From Cryptomeria japonica (lineage: Eukaryota; Streptophyta; Pinopsida; Cupressales; Cupressaceae): a stretch of DNA of 64,000 bases. Positions 22,533 to 36,442 of this stretch are shown here, piece after piece (position 1 is the stretch's first letter; the number at the start of each line of letters is the position of its first letter). The DNA is taken from contig NC_081409.1 in NCBI RefSeq assembly GCF_030272615.1, forward strand, positions 21,640,260 to 21,704,259, given 5' to 3'. The notes under the pieces were generated by a model. That model ran no database searches. It was not told the origin of the DNA and worked only from the letters and a program-made list of their open reading frames with translations. A program made the position numbers and the translations under genes.

Positions 22533-25500
22533 GTCCAAAGCTTGATGGAACTAACTATGGTATATGGAAGATCAGAATGTAGACACATCTGATTGCATTG
22601 GAAAAGACATATGGGATGTTACAAAGAATGGCTATGTTGGTCCTACACAGAGTCAACCTAATCCACCTACCTTGGGTAAAGATCAGGAGAATGATTGCAA
22701 AGCAAGAGAAGCACTTTTGAGCGCACTGTTAGATCAACAAATCATGGGATTATCAGAATGATCTACTGCTAAAGCTATTTGGGATAAATTGGAGACATTT
22801 AATGAAGGTGATACCATTGTCAAAATTGCAAAACTAGAATGCTTCCGGGTCAGGTATGAAAATCTGAAAATGGAAGAAGATGAAAGGATTTCTAGTTTTA
22901 TGGAAAGAGTTAATGAAATTGTTTTGGGTATACAATGTTGTGGAGGATCCTTAAGTGAAGATGAAATTGTTTCTAAAGTTTTAAGAGAATTTCCATTGGC
23001 ATACAAAATGAAAGTAACTGCTATTAATGAATTGAGAACAATGCCTAATACATCAGTATCTAGAGATTATTTGGTTGGAAAACTTTCAGCTTTTGAACTT
23101 GAGGAATTTGGTCCCGTTGCTATAATTAAGACAAATTTGGCTTTCAAAGCATCATCATTTGCAGGATCATCATCATCATCTAAACAATATGATCAGAAAG
23201 CACTCTATGCTAGAGAACTTGAAGAAATCAGAAGAGAAAATGAAGAACTTGAAGAGCTTGAAGCACTATTTACAAGGAAAATGCCTAAAGGTCTAGTTGG
23301 AAGTAAGTATGAAGGTAAAACACCATTTAAATGTTTTAACTGCAATAAAATTGGTCATATGGCATCTAGGTGTCCTAATAGACATGCAAGATTGAAGGAA
23401 GAAGCTAAAAGAACATATAAACCTAACCCTGAATATCAAAGATATAGATTTAAGAAGAATAGAGACAAATCATGTTACTATGATGATGAAACTGATGATT
23501 CTGATGAGGAACCGACAGACAATGGATGGGCTTTTTCTGCAATAACAGAAGATCAACCGACACCTATTGTACAACTGGTAGAGCAGGCCCTGACAGCTAA
23601 AATTGAAGAAAAGGATGAATGGATCATTAATTTCGGATGTTCACATCATATGACTAGTGATAAAAGTAAATTCTCAACCTTTCAGGAATACAATGGAGGT
23701 CTAGTAAGATTTGGGGATGATAAATCTTGTTTGATCAGAGGAAAATGCACTATATCTTTTGATGGTAAGCACAATACTGACAACATTTATTATGTTGAAG
23801 GTTTGAAGCATAATCTTTTGAGTGTTGGTCAATTAGTTGAAAAGGGATTTCCGTTACAATTCAAGAATGGTAAATGCAAAATCATGAATAGAACTAGTCT
23901 GGAAATTGCAACCGGTAATCAGATTAGAGGTAATATCTTTCATTTGAATAACAATGAGAAGACATGCTTAATTGCACATATTGATGAAAGTTGGTTATGG
24001 CATAAAAGACTTTGTCATGTAAATTTTGATTGCATTGTGAAAATCAGTACAACTAAGGCAGTAAGGGTTTTACCTAAGATTGTTAAACCTCACAATCCGG
24101 TATGTAAGGAATGTCAATTTAGAAAGAAAGTTAGAGAAACTTTCAAGAGTATTCCAGAAAAATCTAATAATGTTCTTAACTTAATTCATACTGATTTATG
24201 TGGTCCAGCAAGAACTAGAAGTTTACAAGGAGATAGATATTTTATGCTAATCATTGATGATTATTCTAGAATGCGTTGGGTTACTTTTCTTAGGGAGAAA
24301 TCATAAGCTTTTGGGAAATTCAAACTATTCAAGGTAATGGTAGAGAATGAAACCGGTAAGAAAATCAAATGTTTGAGATCAGATCAAGGAGGTGAATTCA
24401 CATCTAAGGAATATAATACATTCTGTGAAGTAAATGGAATCAGAAGACAATTATCAGCACCTCGAGCACCCCAGCAGAATGGAGTTGTGTAAAGGAAGAA
24501 CATAACTATTTTGGATGCAACTAGAAGCATGCTATCAGAAGCAAACCTACCTCATGTGTATTGGAGAGAAGCAGTGAATATAGTTGTTTACACATTCAAC
24601 AGAGTTCACATCAAAGGTGAAACCAGTAAGACCCCTCATGAACTATGGTTTGGTAATATTCCTACTCTTAAATATTACAGAATATTTGGAAGCAAATTTA
24701 TATTAGGAGAGATGATTATATTGGCATATATGATCCTAGAAGTGATGAAGGAATATTTTTTGGTTATTCATCTAAGAGCAAGGCATATAGATGTTTTAAT
24801 AAGAGATTGAAGAAAATCATTGAGAGTGCAAAGGTGAAGATTGATGAACAATTTTGAGGTAACTCAAGGCCTATGGACTCTGAATCGGTAGTTGAGATAA
24901 TCACAAATGAACCTACAATGAGTACACCAGTACAAAATGTTTACCAAGTCACACCAGCATCATCTGAGAATTCCACAGTGACTGAAGAACAACAACAAGT
25001 GAATACACACAGGTATGTAAGATTGAATCACTTTGAAAGTCAGATAATTGGGAATATGCATCAAGGTGTTATGACTAGAGGAAGATTGGCAAATAAAGAG
25101 GTATGTTTAATTTCTCAAATTGAACCAACAAATATTAATGAGGCATGTGAAGATAAACATTGGATTAAGGCTATGGAAGATGAATTGGAACAAATTAAAA
25201 ATAATAACACATGGTCATTGGTTCCCCGACCTAAAAAAAAAATGTAATTGGAACTAAATGGGCATTCAAAAATAAACTTAATGAAGATGGTAAGGTAATC
25301 ATAAACAAAGCAAGATTAGTGTGTAAGGGATATTCATAGAAAGAAGGAATTGATTACAATGAAACCTTTGCATCGGTAGCTAGAATTGAGGTAGTTAGAC
25401 TATTCTTAGCTTTTGTAGCACACAAGAACTATAAAATATATCAAATGGATGTCAAATGTGCATTTCTGAATGGTGGTCTTGAAGAGGAAGTTTACATTGA

Positions 25501-26623
25501 ACAACCTGATGGATTTTCTTTGACAGATGACAAAGATATGGTTTGTAGGTTAAGGAAAGCTTTATATGGATTGAAACAAGCTCCTAGAGCTTGGTATGCT
25601 AGATTAGACAAATATCTTTTGAAGCTTGGTCACACTAAAGGTAATGCTGACAACAACTTATATTACAAAGTGACTAATGACGACATCTTGGTTATTGAAA
25701 TTTTTGTTGATGATATCATTTTTGGAGGAGAAGAAGGATTGTGTAAAGACTTTTCTAATAAGATGCATGAAGAATTTGAAATGTCTATGATTGAGGAGAT
25801 AAAATTCTTTTTAGGATTGCAGATTTCATAGACTGACAAAGGTATATTCATAAATCAATCAAAGTACTTGAAAGAACTACTAAAGAAATTTGATATGGAA
25901 AACTCTAAACCGGTAAGTACTCCTATGACTACATCTGATAAACTATCATTGAAGGATGAATCAACACCTGTTAATCCAACAAGATATAAATCTATGATTG
26001 GAGGTTTACTGTATTTGATACAAACAAGACCTGATATTATGAATGCAGTATGTATTGTTTCAAGATTTCAGAGTAATCCTAAGGAAAATCATGAATCAAC
26101 AGTGAAAAGGATTTTCCGGTACCTACAAGGCACAACAAATCTAGGCTTATGGTATCCTAAAGACAAAATTTTTGATTTATGTGCATACACAGATGAAAAT
26201 TGGGTAGGAGATGTAGATGATAGAAAGAGCACCACTGGTGGAGCATTTTTTCTTGGTAGCAGATTAATTTCATGGTTGAGCAAGAAACAAAGTTGTACAT
26301 TATTATCAACAGCAGAATCAGAATATGTTGCAGCAGCAACTAATTGTACACATGTATTATTGATTAAGCAAATGTTGAAGGACATAAAGGTAAAATGTAA
26401 AGAACCTATAATCATTTACTGTGATAATATGGCAGCAATTGATATATCAAAGAATCCGGTATTTCACTCTAAAACTAAACATGTTTCTATCAAATTCAAT
26501 TTTCTGAAAGAGAATGTTGAAGCAAAAGAAGTGAAATTGGTTTATGTGAATACTAAAGAGCAGATTGTAGATATCTTTACTAAGCCCTTGACTAAGGAAA
26601 CTTTTGAATATCTCAGAGAGTAG
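22533..26623 (+). pseudogene. Copia-1 gag-pol polyprotein, degenerate
   Basis: Gag starts near 22533 (SPKLDGTNYGIWKIRM), with a frame change near 22580 and a stop at 22759. It then runs open to 24306 with a CCHC knuckle (CFNCNKIGHMASRC). The protease active site reads INFGCSHHMT, so the usual DSG is NFG. The pre-integrase WLWHKRLCHVNF and integrase IHTDLCGP, IDDYSRMRWVTF and DQGGEF follow. In-frame stops lie at 24304 and 24490, the second exactly at the catalytic Glu codon. Frameshifts occur near 24810-24873 and 25240. RT 25445-25831 keeps FVDDIIFGG. RNase H 25868-26623 ends with DIFTKPLTKETFEYL. At least five lesions make the product non-functional. Confidence 0.93.
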
Positions 26624-27019
26624 CTTGGAGTTATACCCTCACCGATAGAGACTTAGATAGTTGGAGCATGGCATCAAACTAGTCTATTAAAAGAGAAATC
26701 TTTTTCTGACTTTGATGAAGGAGAGCTACTTCTCAGGGGGAGTAGATTGGATAAATTTGGTTTTAACAATTGGTATTTGTAATAAGTTCTATGAACTGAT
26801 TGTATTTCATTTTGTATTGCTTTGGCATTTGATGTCAAAGGGGGAGAGACATCTATGGAAAAACACATTATCTTTTGGGGAGAGACTATTCCTAGGGGGA
26901 GAAATATTATGTATTTTGATTTCTTGTAATTGATCTCTTTGGGAGATTGTTGGTTTTTGGTTTTTGGCATTTCTGCTTCGGCACTTAGATGGTTTTTCCA
27001 TCTTGTGTTGCCATCAATG

Positions 27020-27033
27020 CCAAAGGGGGATAT
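27020..27033 (+). other. Copia-1 polypurine tract
   Basis: CCAAAGGGGGATAT directly precedes the 3' LTR. A second, similar tract (TGTCAAAGGGGGAGAG, about 26832-26850) lies some 180 bp upstream. The tract sits in the loop of a possible hairpin formed by 27007-27019 and 27068-27080. Confidence 0.85.
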
Positions 27034-27984
27034 TGTTGGTATTATGGATGTGTTGGATTGGTTTTGTCATTGATGTCAACACCTGTCAACACTTATCAGT
27101 ATTGGAGATCTTTGGTTATGTTCACTGGCATGTTCAGTGACTTATGCACAATCACCGATATCTGGTTCACCGCTAGGTTATATTGTTCACCGACACCTAA
27201 TCGAGTTTACATTTTTGCTGTTACCGGCAAATAGGTCTAGGTTATGGACCGACAAGCGTTATCTATTCCAGATCAGCATGACACATTATGGAGATATTTA
27301 TTGATTGGTTATTATTGTAAATGCATTAAGCCAACATGATGCATCACATATTGATTCATTTGTAATTGATTTAATTGTAATATTCTTAGTGAGTCGACCT
27401 ACACATTTGGTCTTAGGTTTTGGTATATATGTAAGATCTCATTTGTGAGATTATGGAGGAGGTGAGAAGGGATTGTAATAAGGTATATACGAATATAAGA
27501 AGAGCTATACACGCAGAAATCATTTAAAGATTCAAGGAAGGTATGAAGAAGACAATTAGAGCTTAATCAATACTGAATCCAACATATGAAGATGCTATTT
27601 TGAGCAATACAATATCATTGGATTTAACCATCCAATTGTAGTTAGTGTGACTCCCATTTTGTGATTGAGCAGTGAGCTCTAGGTAGTTGGCCTTTCTGCA
27701 TGTGCAGACCCCATTTGTACACACATACTATCTGTAGTAGTATCATCTGATTGTGGGTAAGGTTTCCCACCATGGTTTTTCCCCTTACAGGGTTTCCACG
27801 TACAAATATATGTGTTATGTGTTGTGGATGCTATTTGTCTTTCTGTTTCATGCATTAAACTTTACTAGTACTATTATTAACTATTAAACAGTCGACCAAC
27901 ATTAAGTTTGGTTAAGTTATATTTGGGTTGAAATTAATAGACAACTGATTCACCCCCCCTCTCAGTCGCCTCCGGGTCCTAACA
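27034..27984 (+). repeat. Copia-1 3' LTR
   Basis: Starts TGTTGGTATT immediately after the polypurine tract and ends TCCTAACA followed by the TCCTA duplication. It carries a clean TTCACCCCCCCTCTCAGT U5 tract and an internal deletion relative to the 5' LTR. Confidence 0.93.
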
Positions 27985-30499
27985 TCCTAATTCTTAAATT
28001 GGAAGTAATTTGGATGCCAAGCATAAAATTCATAAGTCTAAAAATCCACATGTGTCCGAGGATCAACATATGTCATCTAAAAGACACATGCACAAATAAA
28101 GAAAAATTTGATCCAGAATAAAAAAGCAAAGCCACAAAGGTCCATCAAGCAAAAATAAAAATAAAAAACAATGTAGATTTCTAAGTTTCTCATAGAAGCA
28201 ATGCATTCCAAATAACCACAAAGGAAAGAAAAATTAAAAAACCCGTGGATTCCCAAGTTTCTAATAAAAGACATGCATCCAAAGGAAAAATAAAAATTAG
28301 CATCCAACTTGTTATTTCAAAGGCTTCCTTCACTCCCTCTAAGCATCTCCCAAAACCCACTAGCTTAAATCCCCATCATCTCCTTTATCCATTTTGGGTC
28401 CTTATGTCCCAAAATCCTCATCCACTTCATCAAAATCTCAAAATCCAAAATTAATTTTTCCTCCATCACTCCAATACCCCTCAAGATGTGTGCCAATTTT
28501 GATCATGCCAATATTTCTCTCCATCCCTTCACAAATCTTTCAATGTCCTATCCATCATCCAGCACATATTTTCCATCCCTCCATCCTTCATATCCAATAA
28601 ATCCTTATTCCTCCCATCTAATCATCCATTTCATCTCCCTTTACTATCACCTTACCAACATCTTTGAACACACTTTCAATAGCCATGGTCCATTGTAGCA
28701 TATCTTTCAAGGGTACCATCCGAATAATGAGATACTTGAGTCCTTCCTCCATATTCTATCATGTATCCATTATCTTCCAAAAAGTCAAAAAAAAGAAAAA
28801 AAAAAGAAAAACAAAAGTAAAGAGAAATAATTTGTCCAATGTTGAAAACCACCTCTTGTGGTGCCTTGGGAAAGTACCATGATGAAAACCTAGCAAAGAG
28901 GCATCATGTGTAATCCATTACCCTCTTGCATTCTACACTTGGGGGCAAGTTCCATACATATTTCCTATATACCTCACCCTCTAGTATCCATCATCCTCCA
29001 TTATCTCTCATAGCCTCCATTATCCTCATCCACCATTATCTCTCATAAAATCCATTATCCTCATTCACCCTATCTATCTCCATATTCCTTTTTCCACCTT
29101 TGATCTTGACAAGGTTCTAAGGATCTTCATAAACATCATATATCCTTTTTTTCTTCACCTTATCCACACACTTCAATCATATCCATTATCTAATCCATTT
29201 ATTGCTTCCATCATCCATTAGCACCTATGATCTTGCTTATCGTATCCCCATCCTATCCATCCCTTGATCTTGTTTAAACTAATCACATAAAATGCAAAAC
29301 ATGTTTTAAAAAAAAACCTCTTGACATGTCCATTCCTATCAACCCCATGCTATCCAAAGCACCATGCAATCACCTTACATTGCCATATCCATCTTTCACT
29401 TATACATTTAAATCCTAGTAGTTCACTCATCCTTTCATAATGCCTTGTGCCATGCTAGACACTAGGGGCAAATAAATACATCTTTCTTGAGAATAAAATC
29501 CTAATATATGTCTTATACCTCAATCAATGATGTGAAAAAAAAAAAAAAAAAAAACTTTTTAAAATCCAAAAAAAAATCAATTTTTTAAAAATCTAATATA
29601 AAACTAAAACTTTTTAAATATAAAAAATAAAAAAACTCTTAAAATCCTAAAAAAAAAAAAAAAAATCTTCTAAAATAAAAAAAATAAAAATCCAAAAAAA
29701 TTAAAAAATCTAAAAAAAATAAAAAAATAAAAAAATAAAAAAAATTTAAAAATCCAAAAATATCCAAAAAATTTTAAAAATCCAAAAAAATTAAAAGTAT
29801 TTATCAAGAATCCAAAATCTGCGGTAAAAAATGTCATTTGCTAAGACATAGACACTTTGAACAAACACAATCAAAACAATGTTCTTAACAAATCATGGAT
29901 CAATAGACAAACTACCAAGCTAGTTTGCAATATTACCTATCAACTGCCTATTAGTTTTAGCATATTTATCAAACAACTTGCCTCTAGGGATACATTGTTC
30001 CTAGAATAGGCACCTTATCAGATATCATGTCCCATGAATATATGTTTCCTACAAAGGACATCCTATCATGTCCTACAGATACATCTTTCCTACAATGGAC
30101 ATCCTATCAATCATCATTTTAACAAGAACACTTAATTTGGAAAGACGATCTAAATGGTTGTTGACTTGTTTGGTCCAGTGAGCCTTATTTTTTCTTTGAT
30201 TTATCTTTATTGTGTTTGTATCGTGTTCTTATGCTACTCAAGGATATCCACAAGTGATTAGAGTGGCCAACATGGATCATTATATTTATCATTTATTTGT
30301 TGTTTGTGGTTCTCCTTATCACTCCTTGCAAATGGTATGTGAGTTATTTAGGTTTTATCATATCTAGATGCTTGCATTTGCTTGCTATAATAAGCTCAAT
30401 GATGATATAGCACAAGAGTTTATCACTCTCATTCATCTCTATCTCCAATATCCACTCTCATCTATAACCACTTCTATGGCCATCAATTTACTATATCCT
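27985..30499 (+). other. Interior of the old Gypsy element, low complexity
   Basis: Resumes after Copia-1. Contains C/T-rich sequence to about 29460, then an A-rich block (29530-29810) of runs such as ATCCAAAAAA, then ordinary AT-rich DNA with two imperfect copies of a TCCTACA(A/G)...ACATCCTATCA unit near 30036-30112. Small open frames (28245-28882) show only low-complexity Pro/Ser/His sequence, so no gene is called. Confidence 0.55.
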
Positions 30500-30504
30500 T
30501 ATTC

Positions 30505-32020
30505 TATTGGCATGATTGGCATAACTGATGCAGATGGAGAATGATGACTGAACCGATAAAGGACTATTTGTGATAACATTGTGATGAAGAGATTGAGATT
30601 GCATGATTGAATGACTTTGATTAGTTATTTGTGTTGTCATTGATGACAACTGATGTTTTCTATGTTGTATTTTGTCATCTTAGTCTTTTTGGTCTACCGG
30701 AAATGCCTTACTAGTACAAGGACAATGAAGTGAGAATTAGGACCTTAACTGGTAAACGAGGAGATGTTTTGATTGATTTCAGAGATTGGTGATGATTGAA
30801 GTGTTATGGTTTGGAATATTAGTTTGTATAATTGTAATATGTATTTGACCAGTACTGCATCATGTTTTGGTTACTGGAAGTCATGTTTATGATTTTTGTG
30901 ATATTTTTTCTAAGGTTTAAGGACCGGTAAATAATTCTCTTAACCAGTAATGATTTATGGTTTGGCGGTAATCTACATCAAGTTCAAATGTTGGTGATGA
31001 CGTGGCACAACCCATGTGAAGTGTTTGAATTATGTTTTGGCACAATCAAGATGGAATTTCTTGGGAATGTGCAAAGTGCTTAGCAGAATGAGCTAAGGGT
31101 TTGACTTTGTATCAGATCGAATTGTTGTGATGAGTTAAGATCACTCAAGGATTGATATTGATTTGTAATTGATTGTAATGATCCATATGATGATCTGTAA
31201 TGAGTTGTAAAGATCTGTGATGATCTATGTTGTAAGTCTTAGGGTTTTGTAATCGACTAAGTTGTAAAGGCTATTTAGGTTGGTATAGTTGATGTTTGTT
31301 GTGTTGGTGATCTTGAGAAGAGTGTGAAGCCGAACCAAAGTGTGAGAGATCTCCTAGAGTGTTGCAGATTTGAAGTAGAATTGGATCTGATCAAGCAAGC
31401 AGTTAAGTGCTATACCCGGATCATTCACTGTTGTTCCCTAATAGTTGCAACAACTAAAATCCCTTAACTGAGTAGGTCCTAAAAGGCCTTACATTGTAAA
31501 TCCCTTAACCAGGTAGCTCAACATCTGAGTGATAAATCCTCTTTCGAGGTTGATCCTAACAGGTCAAAGCTCCTAACATGGCTCATTATCTAAATCCCTT
31601 AATCGGGTGATTCCTAACAGGGTTTGCTCCTAATAGGACATCATTGTAAGCTTCTAACTGGGATTGGCTCCTAACAGAGCGCATTCCGAAAGAGTGCACA
31701 ATATTTGTGGGTACCAATTCCCACTGTGTTTTTTCCCTATTTGGGTTTCCACGTGAATAACATGGCGTTCATATGGTGAATGTTCTTATGTGCTGTTATG
31801 TTTATTTCAGTTAATGCATGGTAAATGAATACTTAATGTGCAGACATGATAAATTAGTTTAACAGTTGGTTATCAATGATTACTGGTAATGGTAAAGAGT
31901 TTCTTGCTGGTTTATGATTGATTTGGTGAAGTTTTATAAGGTTGAGTTTTAAGTTTGAAATTATTATTAATACTAATTCACCCCCCCTCTCAGTATTAAC
32001 CGGATCCTCTAAGATTAACA
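30505..32020 (+). repeat. Copia-2 5' LTR (1,516 bp)
   Basis: Begins TATTGGCATG (decayed TGTTGGCATG) and ends GATTAACA. It contains a TTCACCCCCCCTCTCAGT U5 tract. The central part has many short runs of the type CCTAACAGG and CCCTTAAC (about 31440-31690). Confidence 0.93.
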
Positions 32021-32022
32021 AT

Positions 32023-32034
32023 TGGTATTAGAGC
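32023..32034 (+). other. Copia-2 primer-binding site
   Basis: TGGTATTAGAGC, one base from the initiator-Met primer site, two bases after the 5' LTR. Confidence 0.88.
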
Positions 32035-32276
32035 ATTGGTCCTCTATGTGCAGAAAGCCTAACAGCTTGACGAAAAGATCCTAAAGTAAGATGATGAAGA
32101 AGGAGGGTCCCAAGTTTACCAAGTATAACTACTAGATATGAAAAGACCAGATGAAGATATACATTAAAGGATTGGGTGCTCAGTATTGGAATATGTGGTA
32201 AACACGTATTTTTGCTCCTACTACCAACCCCTTGACACCAAATGAGCTTAAAGAACAAGAAGAAAACATTTAAGCC

Positions 32277-35200
32277 TTGGAAGCAATTGTAAGTACTTTA
32301 TCTGATTATGAGTATATAGATGTTCATGGATTAGAAACTGCATTTGAGGTATGGGAGAAATTAGAATTGATTTATGGAGGAGATGAACATTTTCAAAGAG
32401 CAAAAGAAGAAAGTTTAAGAGGCAAATTTGATGACATGAAAATGGTTGATGGTGAGAACATTGCACAATATGGTCAAAGGATTAAAGAAGTTGTAGGTGG
32501 TATTAAGAGTGTCAGAGGTAAGATTGATAATGATGTTGTTGTTAGTAAAATTCTTAGAGCTCTCCTACCACAATATGCTATTAGAGTTTCTGCAATTCAA
32601 GAACTGAGATCTATTTCTAAAGATAAAGTCATTGTTGATTCTCTCATTGGAAAGTTGATTGCATTTGAGTTAAACATATTTGATAATAGTGTTTCAAAAC
32701 CATCTGAATCTTATTTTAAAGCTTCTTCTACTGGTACATCTATTAGGAAAGGAAAGGATATTTGTCATGATCATGATTGTAGGTCGAGTCATGGCGGTAG
32801 TAGAATTGGGGATGATAATGAAGATCATCTGATGGAACTTGAGGCACTATTGGCTAAAATATTTCCTAGAGGCACCGATAAGTATAAAGGTATATTACCC
32901 TTGAAGTGTTTCTCTTGCAATAAAATTGGACACATAGCTGCTAACTATCCTAACACTGATAAGAAAGAGAAGTTCAAAAAATTTAAAGGAAAATGACATA
33001 AACATTGCTATGTTGCAATTGATGAAGGTGTGTCTGATGAAGAATCAAAAGAAGATGACAATGAGGAGATAGTATTTGTTGTTGTGAAGGAAGATCTGAT
33101 TGATGAAAAGGCATTGGTGTCTCACATGGACAACAGTGATGAATGGATAATAGATAGTGGTTTCTCACACCACATGATCGGTGATAGAAACAAGTTCTTA
33201 TCCCTTGAAGAATTTGATGGCGGTGTGGTAAGGTTTGGTAACAATTCACCCTACATGGTTAAAGGTAAAGGAACTATTTCATTAAATGGAAAAAGAAATG
33301 CAGATGATGTCTTTTGGGTTGATGGATTAAAACATAATCTTTTGAGTGTTGGTCAATTAAATGATAAGGGTTATCTTGTAGAATTTAAAAGTGGAGTGTG
33401 CGAGATTCTTGGAAATAATGGAGAATTGATTGCTACTGGAAAGCAGACAAGAGGTAATATTTTTCTTCTGAATACTAATGTGAATAGTTGTTTGGTGGAA
33501 AAGATTGAAGATAGTTGGTTATGGCACAAAAGATTTTGTCATGTGAATTTTGACAATTTGATAAAGGTTAGTAAGTCTAGCATTGTGAGAGGTTTTCCCT
33601 AGCTTGTTAAACCGGATAATATTTTATATAAATAATGTCAGATGGGTAAGATGACTTTTGTATCTTTCAAGAGTAAGTATTTCTCTTCATAAAATATTCT
33701 TGATTAGGTTCATACTGATCTTTGTGGTCCTATGAGGACTAAGAGTTATTTTGGTGATAGATATTTCATGATTTTCACTGATAATTTTCCAAGATGATGT
33801 GGGTAACTTTTCTGAGAGAAAAGTTTGAGGCATTCAGTAAATTCAAAGCATTCAAATCTTTAGTTGAGAAAGAAACCAAGAAGAATTTGAAATGTTTAAG
33901 ATCTGACCGGGGAGGATAATTTACTTCTGATGAATTTGTAAAGTTCTATGATGAACAAAGAATCAAGAGGAAGATGTCAGCTCCTAGAACTCCACAACAC
34001 AATGGGATAATAGAAAGAATGAATAAAACAATTGTTGAAGCTGCTAGAACTATGTTGACTCAAGGTGAAGTACTGGAAATATTTTGGAGAGAAGCAGTTA
34101 GCACTGCTGTTTACACTTTGAACCAGGTACTTGTTAAGAGAGGTAACAACAAAACACCTTATGAATTATGAAATGGCAAGACTTCTACTATAAGTTACTT
34201 CAAAATTTTTGGGAGTAGATGTTTCATTAAACGTGATGATTACACTGGAAAGTTTGATGCAAAGTGTGATGAAGGTATTTTTCTTGGTTACTATACAAAG
34301 AGTAAGGCTTTCAAATGTTATAACAAAAGAACAAAAAAGATAATTGAGAGTGCTAATGTGAAGATAGATGAACTCTCTAAGAAATATGATGAGATCAGTA
34401 GATCTGAACCTGAGAAAGATGAAGATAAACTTGTGTTTATTGAATCAGAGGTACACAAGAGTGATGAGCAGAACAATGTAGAAATATGTTCTCAACCAGT
34501 AAATGAAGATAATGATGAAGAAGATGAAGAACGTGAAGCAGAAGGGACAACACCAAAACTGGTAATACCAAGTTATGTCAGACTGAATCATTCAGAAGAA
34601 CATTATAGGAGATAAAAATGCTGGTGTACAAACAAGAAGGAAAATCAGAGAAAACTCCTGTCTGATTTCAACTATTGAACCTAAAACAGTAAGAGAGGCA
34701 TTGAAGGATGATGTTTGGATCAATTCTATGAATGCGGAATTGGATCAGATTGAGAAGAAAAAGACATGGACACTTGTTCCTAGACCGAAAGACAAGAATG
34801 TGATTGACACTAAATGGGTCTTTAGAAACAAGTTGAATGAAGAAGGAGAGGTTGTGAGGAATAAAGCAAGGTTGGTATGCAAAGGCTATGCACAAGAAGA
34901 AGGAGAAGATTATGGAGAAACCTTTGCATCCATGGTAAGATTGGAAGGAATAAGAATGTTACTTGATTATGTTGCATTTAAAGGCTTTAAGGTCTACTAG
35001 ATGGATGTTAAATCAACTTTTCTTAATGGCATCCTTGAGGAAGAAGTGTACATAGAACAACTGGATTTATTTGCTTTGTTTGAGGATAAAGATATGGTTT
35101 GGAAGTTGCATAAGGCACTGTATGAATTGAAGCAAGCACCAAGAGCATGGTTTGAAAGATTGCATGTACACCTAATCAAGATAGGACTCCAATGTAATAG

Positions 35201-36150
35201 TGAGGACAGTAACATATATCTTAAGACTGATGGAGACAAAGTGTTGATAGTTGAAGTATTTTTAGAAAGACTTTGATATGTCTCTTATTGGTGAGATTAA
35301 GTTTTTCATTGGATTGCAGGTCCAACAATTGGATGATGGAATATTTATCTATCAGAGTAAGTATGTAAAGGAAGTGTTGAAATTTTTTGGCATGGAAGAT
35401 TGTAAACTGGTTGGTACTTCGATGGTAACAGGTTGTAAACTGTTTAAACATGATGATTCACCCTTTGTTGATGAAAACGAATATAGCTCCATAATTAGTA
35501 AGTTACATTATGTTGTTCAAAGTCGACCTGATATTGCACATGCTATTGGTTTGGTTGCTAGATTTCAAAAGGATCCCAAGGAGACTCACTTGGTAGTGGT
35601 GAAAAGGATATTCAAATATTTGAAAGGCACAATAGATTATGGTTTATGGTATCCTTATAAAAATGATTTTTTTTTAGAAGTGTTTAGTGATGCTGATTGG
35701 GTAGGCAACATTGATGACCATAAAAGAACTACTGGTGGAAATTTTCTTCTTGGAGGTAGATTGGTTGCTTGGACAAGTAATAATAAAACTTATGTTTCAC
35801 AGTCAACAACAGAGGCAGAGTATGTTGCAACATCAATGAATTACATGCATGCAATATGGATGAGACATGTGTTAGAAGGTTTTAAACGTGATATGTCTGA
35901 ATCGGTAACTATTTATTGTGACAACACAAGTGCAATTAATATTTTGAAAAATACTGTGTTACATGCAAGGACAAAGCACATAAAATTGAAATATAACTTT
36001 TTGAGGGAGAGAGTATAGGAAAAACAAGTTAGAATGGAGTATGTGTCTAGCAAAGTATAGTTAGCAGACATTTTCACAAAACCTCTGCCAAAGACTACCT
36101 TTGAGTACCTAAGAGGTAAATTAGGGATCAGACCCCTACCCAAGAAAAAC
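32277..36150 (+). pseudogene. Copia-2 gag-pol polyprotein, degenerate
   Basis: Gag (32277-32996) has a UBN2-type body and a knuckle CFSCNKIGHIAANY that has lost its last Cys. After one stop the same frame continues 33030-33602 with an intact protease motif WIIDSGFSHHM and the pre-integrase WLWHKRFCHVNF. The integrase is broken (33603-33973); 33974-34171 keeps QHNGIIERMN with the catalytic Glu. RT 34701-35276 reads [20 protein letters not shown] and [16 protein letters not shown]. It then jumps from VLIVEVF to SLIGEIKFFIGLQ: the stretch that should contain the YVDD box is missing. RNase H is 35278-36018, followed by a broken tail with DIFTKPLPKTTFEYL to about 36150. Confidence 0.92.
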
Positions 36151-36442
36151 TAGGATGTAGGAGATGCATCAATCAAGTGTACTTAATGAATATTTTTCAC
36201 CGTGGATTGATGAAATGGTGGCTACTCTGCAGGGGGAACAACTTAGATGAGTTTGCAGACATGTTGAAGACATCAACAACATATTTGTTGACTGATGATG
36301 CTTATGCAACTTTGGCATTGTTATCAAAGGGGGAGAAGAACTGTATTAGATAGAGGAGATGAACTGTAAGAGAAAGGAGGAGAAGTAATATGATCCAAAA
36401 GAGAATAAATTGAGTAGGTGAAGGAGTGATACCGACAGATGA

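Larger units (their letters stand above)
21399..27984 (+). mobile_element. Copia-1 retrotransposon, complete but mutated
   Basis: LTRs at 21399-22447 and 27034-27984, initiator-Met primer site, gag-pol, polypurine tract, and a perfect 5-bp duplication TCCTA (21394-21398 and 27985-27989). The 5' LTR is about 98 bp longer because the 3' LTR lacks a segment present near 21570-21665 of the 5' LTR. Gene order gag, protease, integrase, RT, RNase H is the Copia order. It is inserted in the old Gypsy element. Confidence 0.95.

Noticed and set aside
28245-28882. Overlapping plus-strand frames rich in Pro, Ser and His after Copia-1.
   Set aside because: They are open because of C/T-rich low-complexity sequence; three frames overlap and none has a domain. 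Treated as interior of the old Gypsy element.
29530-29810. A-rich block considered as the poly(A) tail of a LINE or processed pseudogene.
   Set aside because: It is too long and interspersed with TCC and TTT strings, has no upstream coding relic and no target duplication; it fits the low-complexity interior of the old Gypsy element.
30036-30112. Repeated TCCTACA...ACATCCTATCA units considered as a CRISPR-like or satellite array.
   Set aside because: Only two imperfect copies in a plant retroelement interior; no regular spacer structure.
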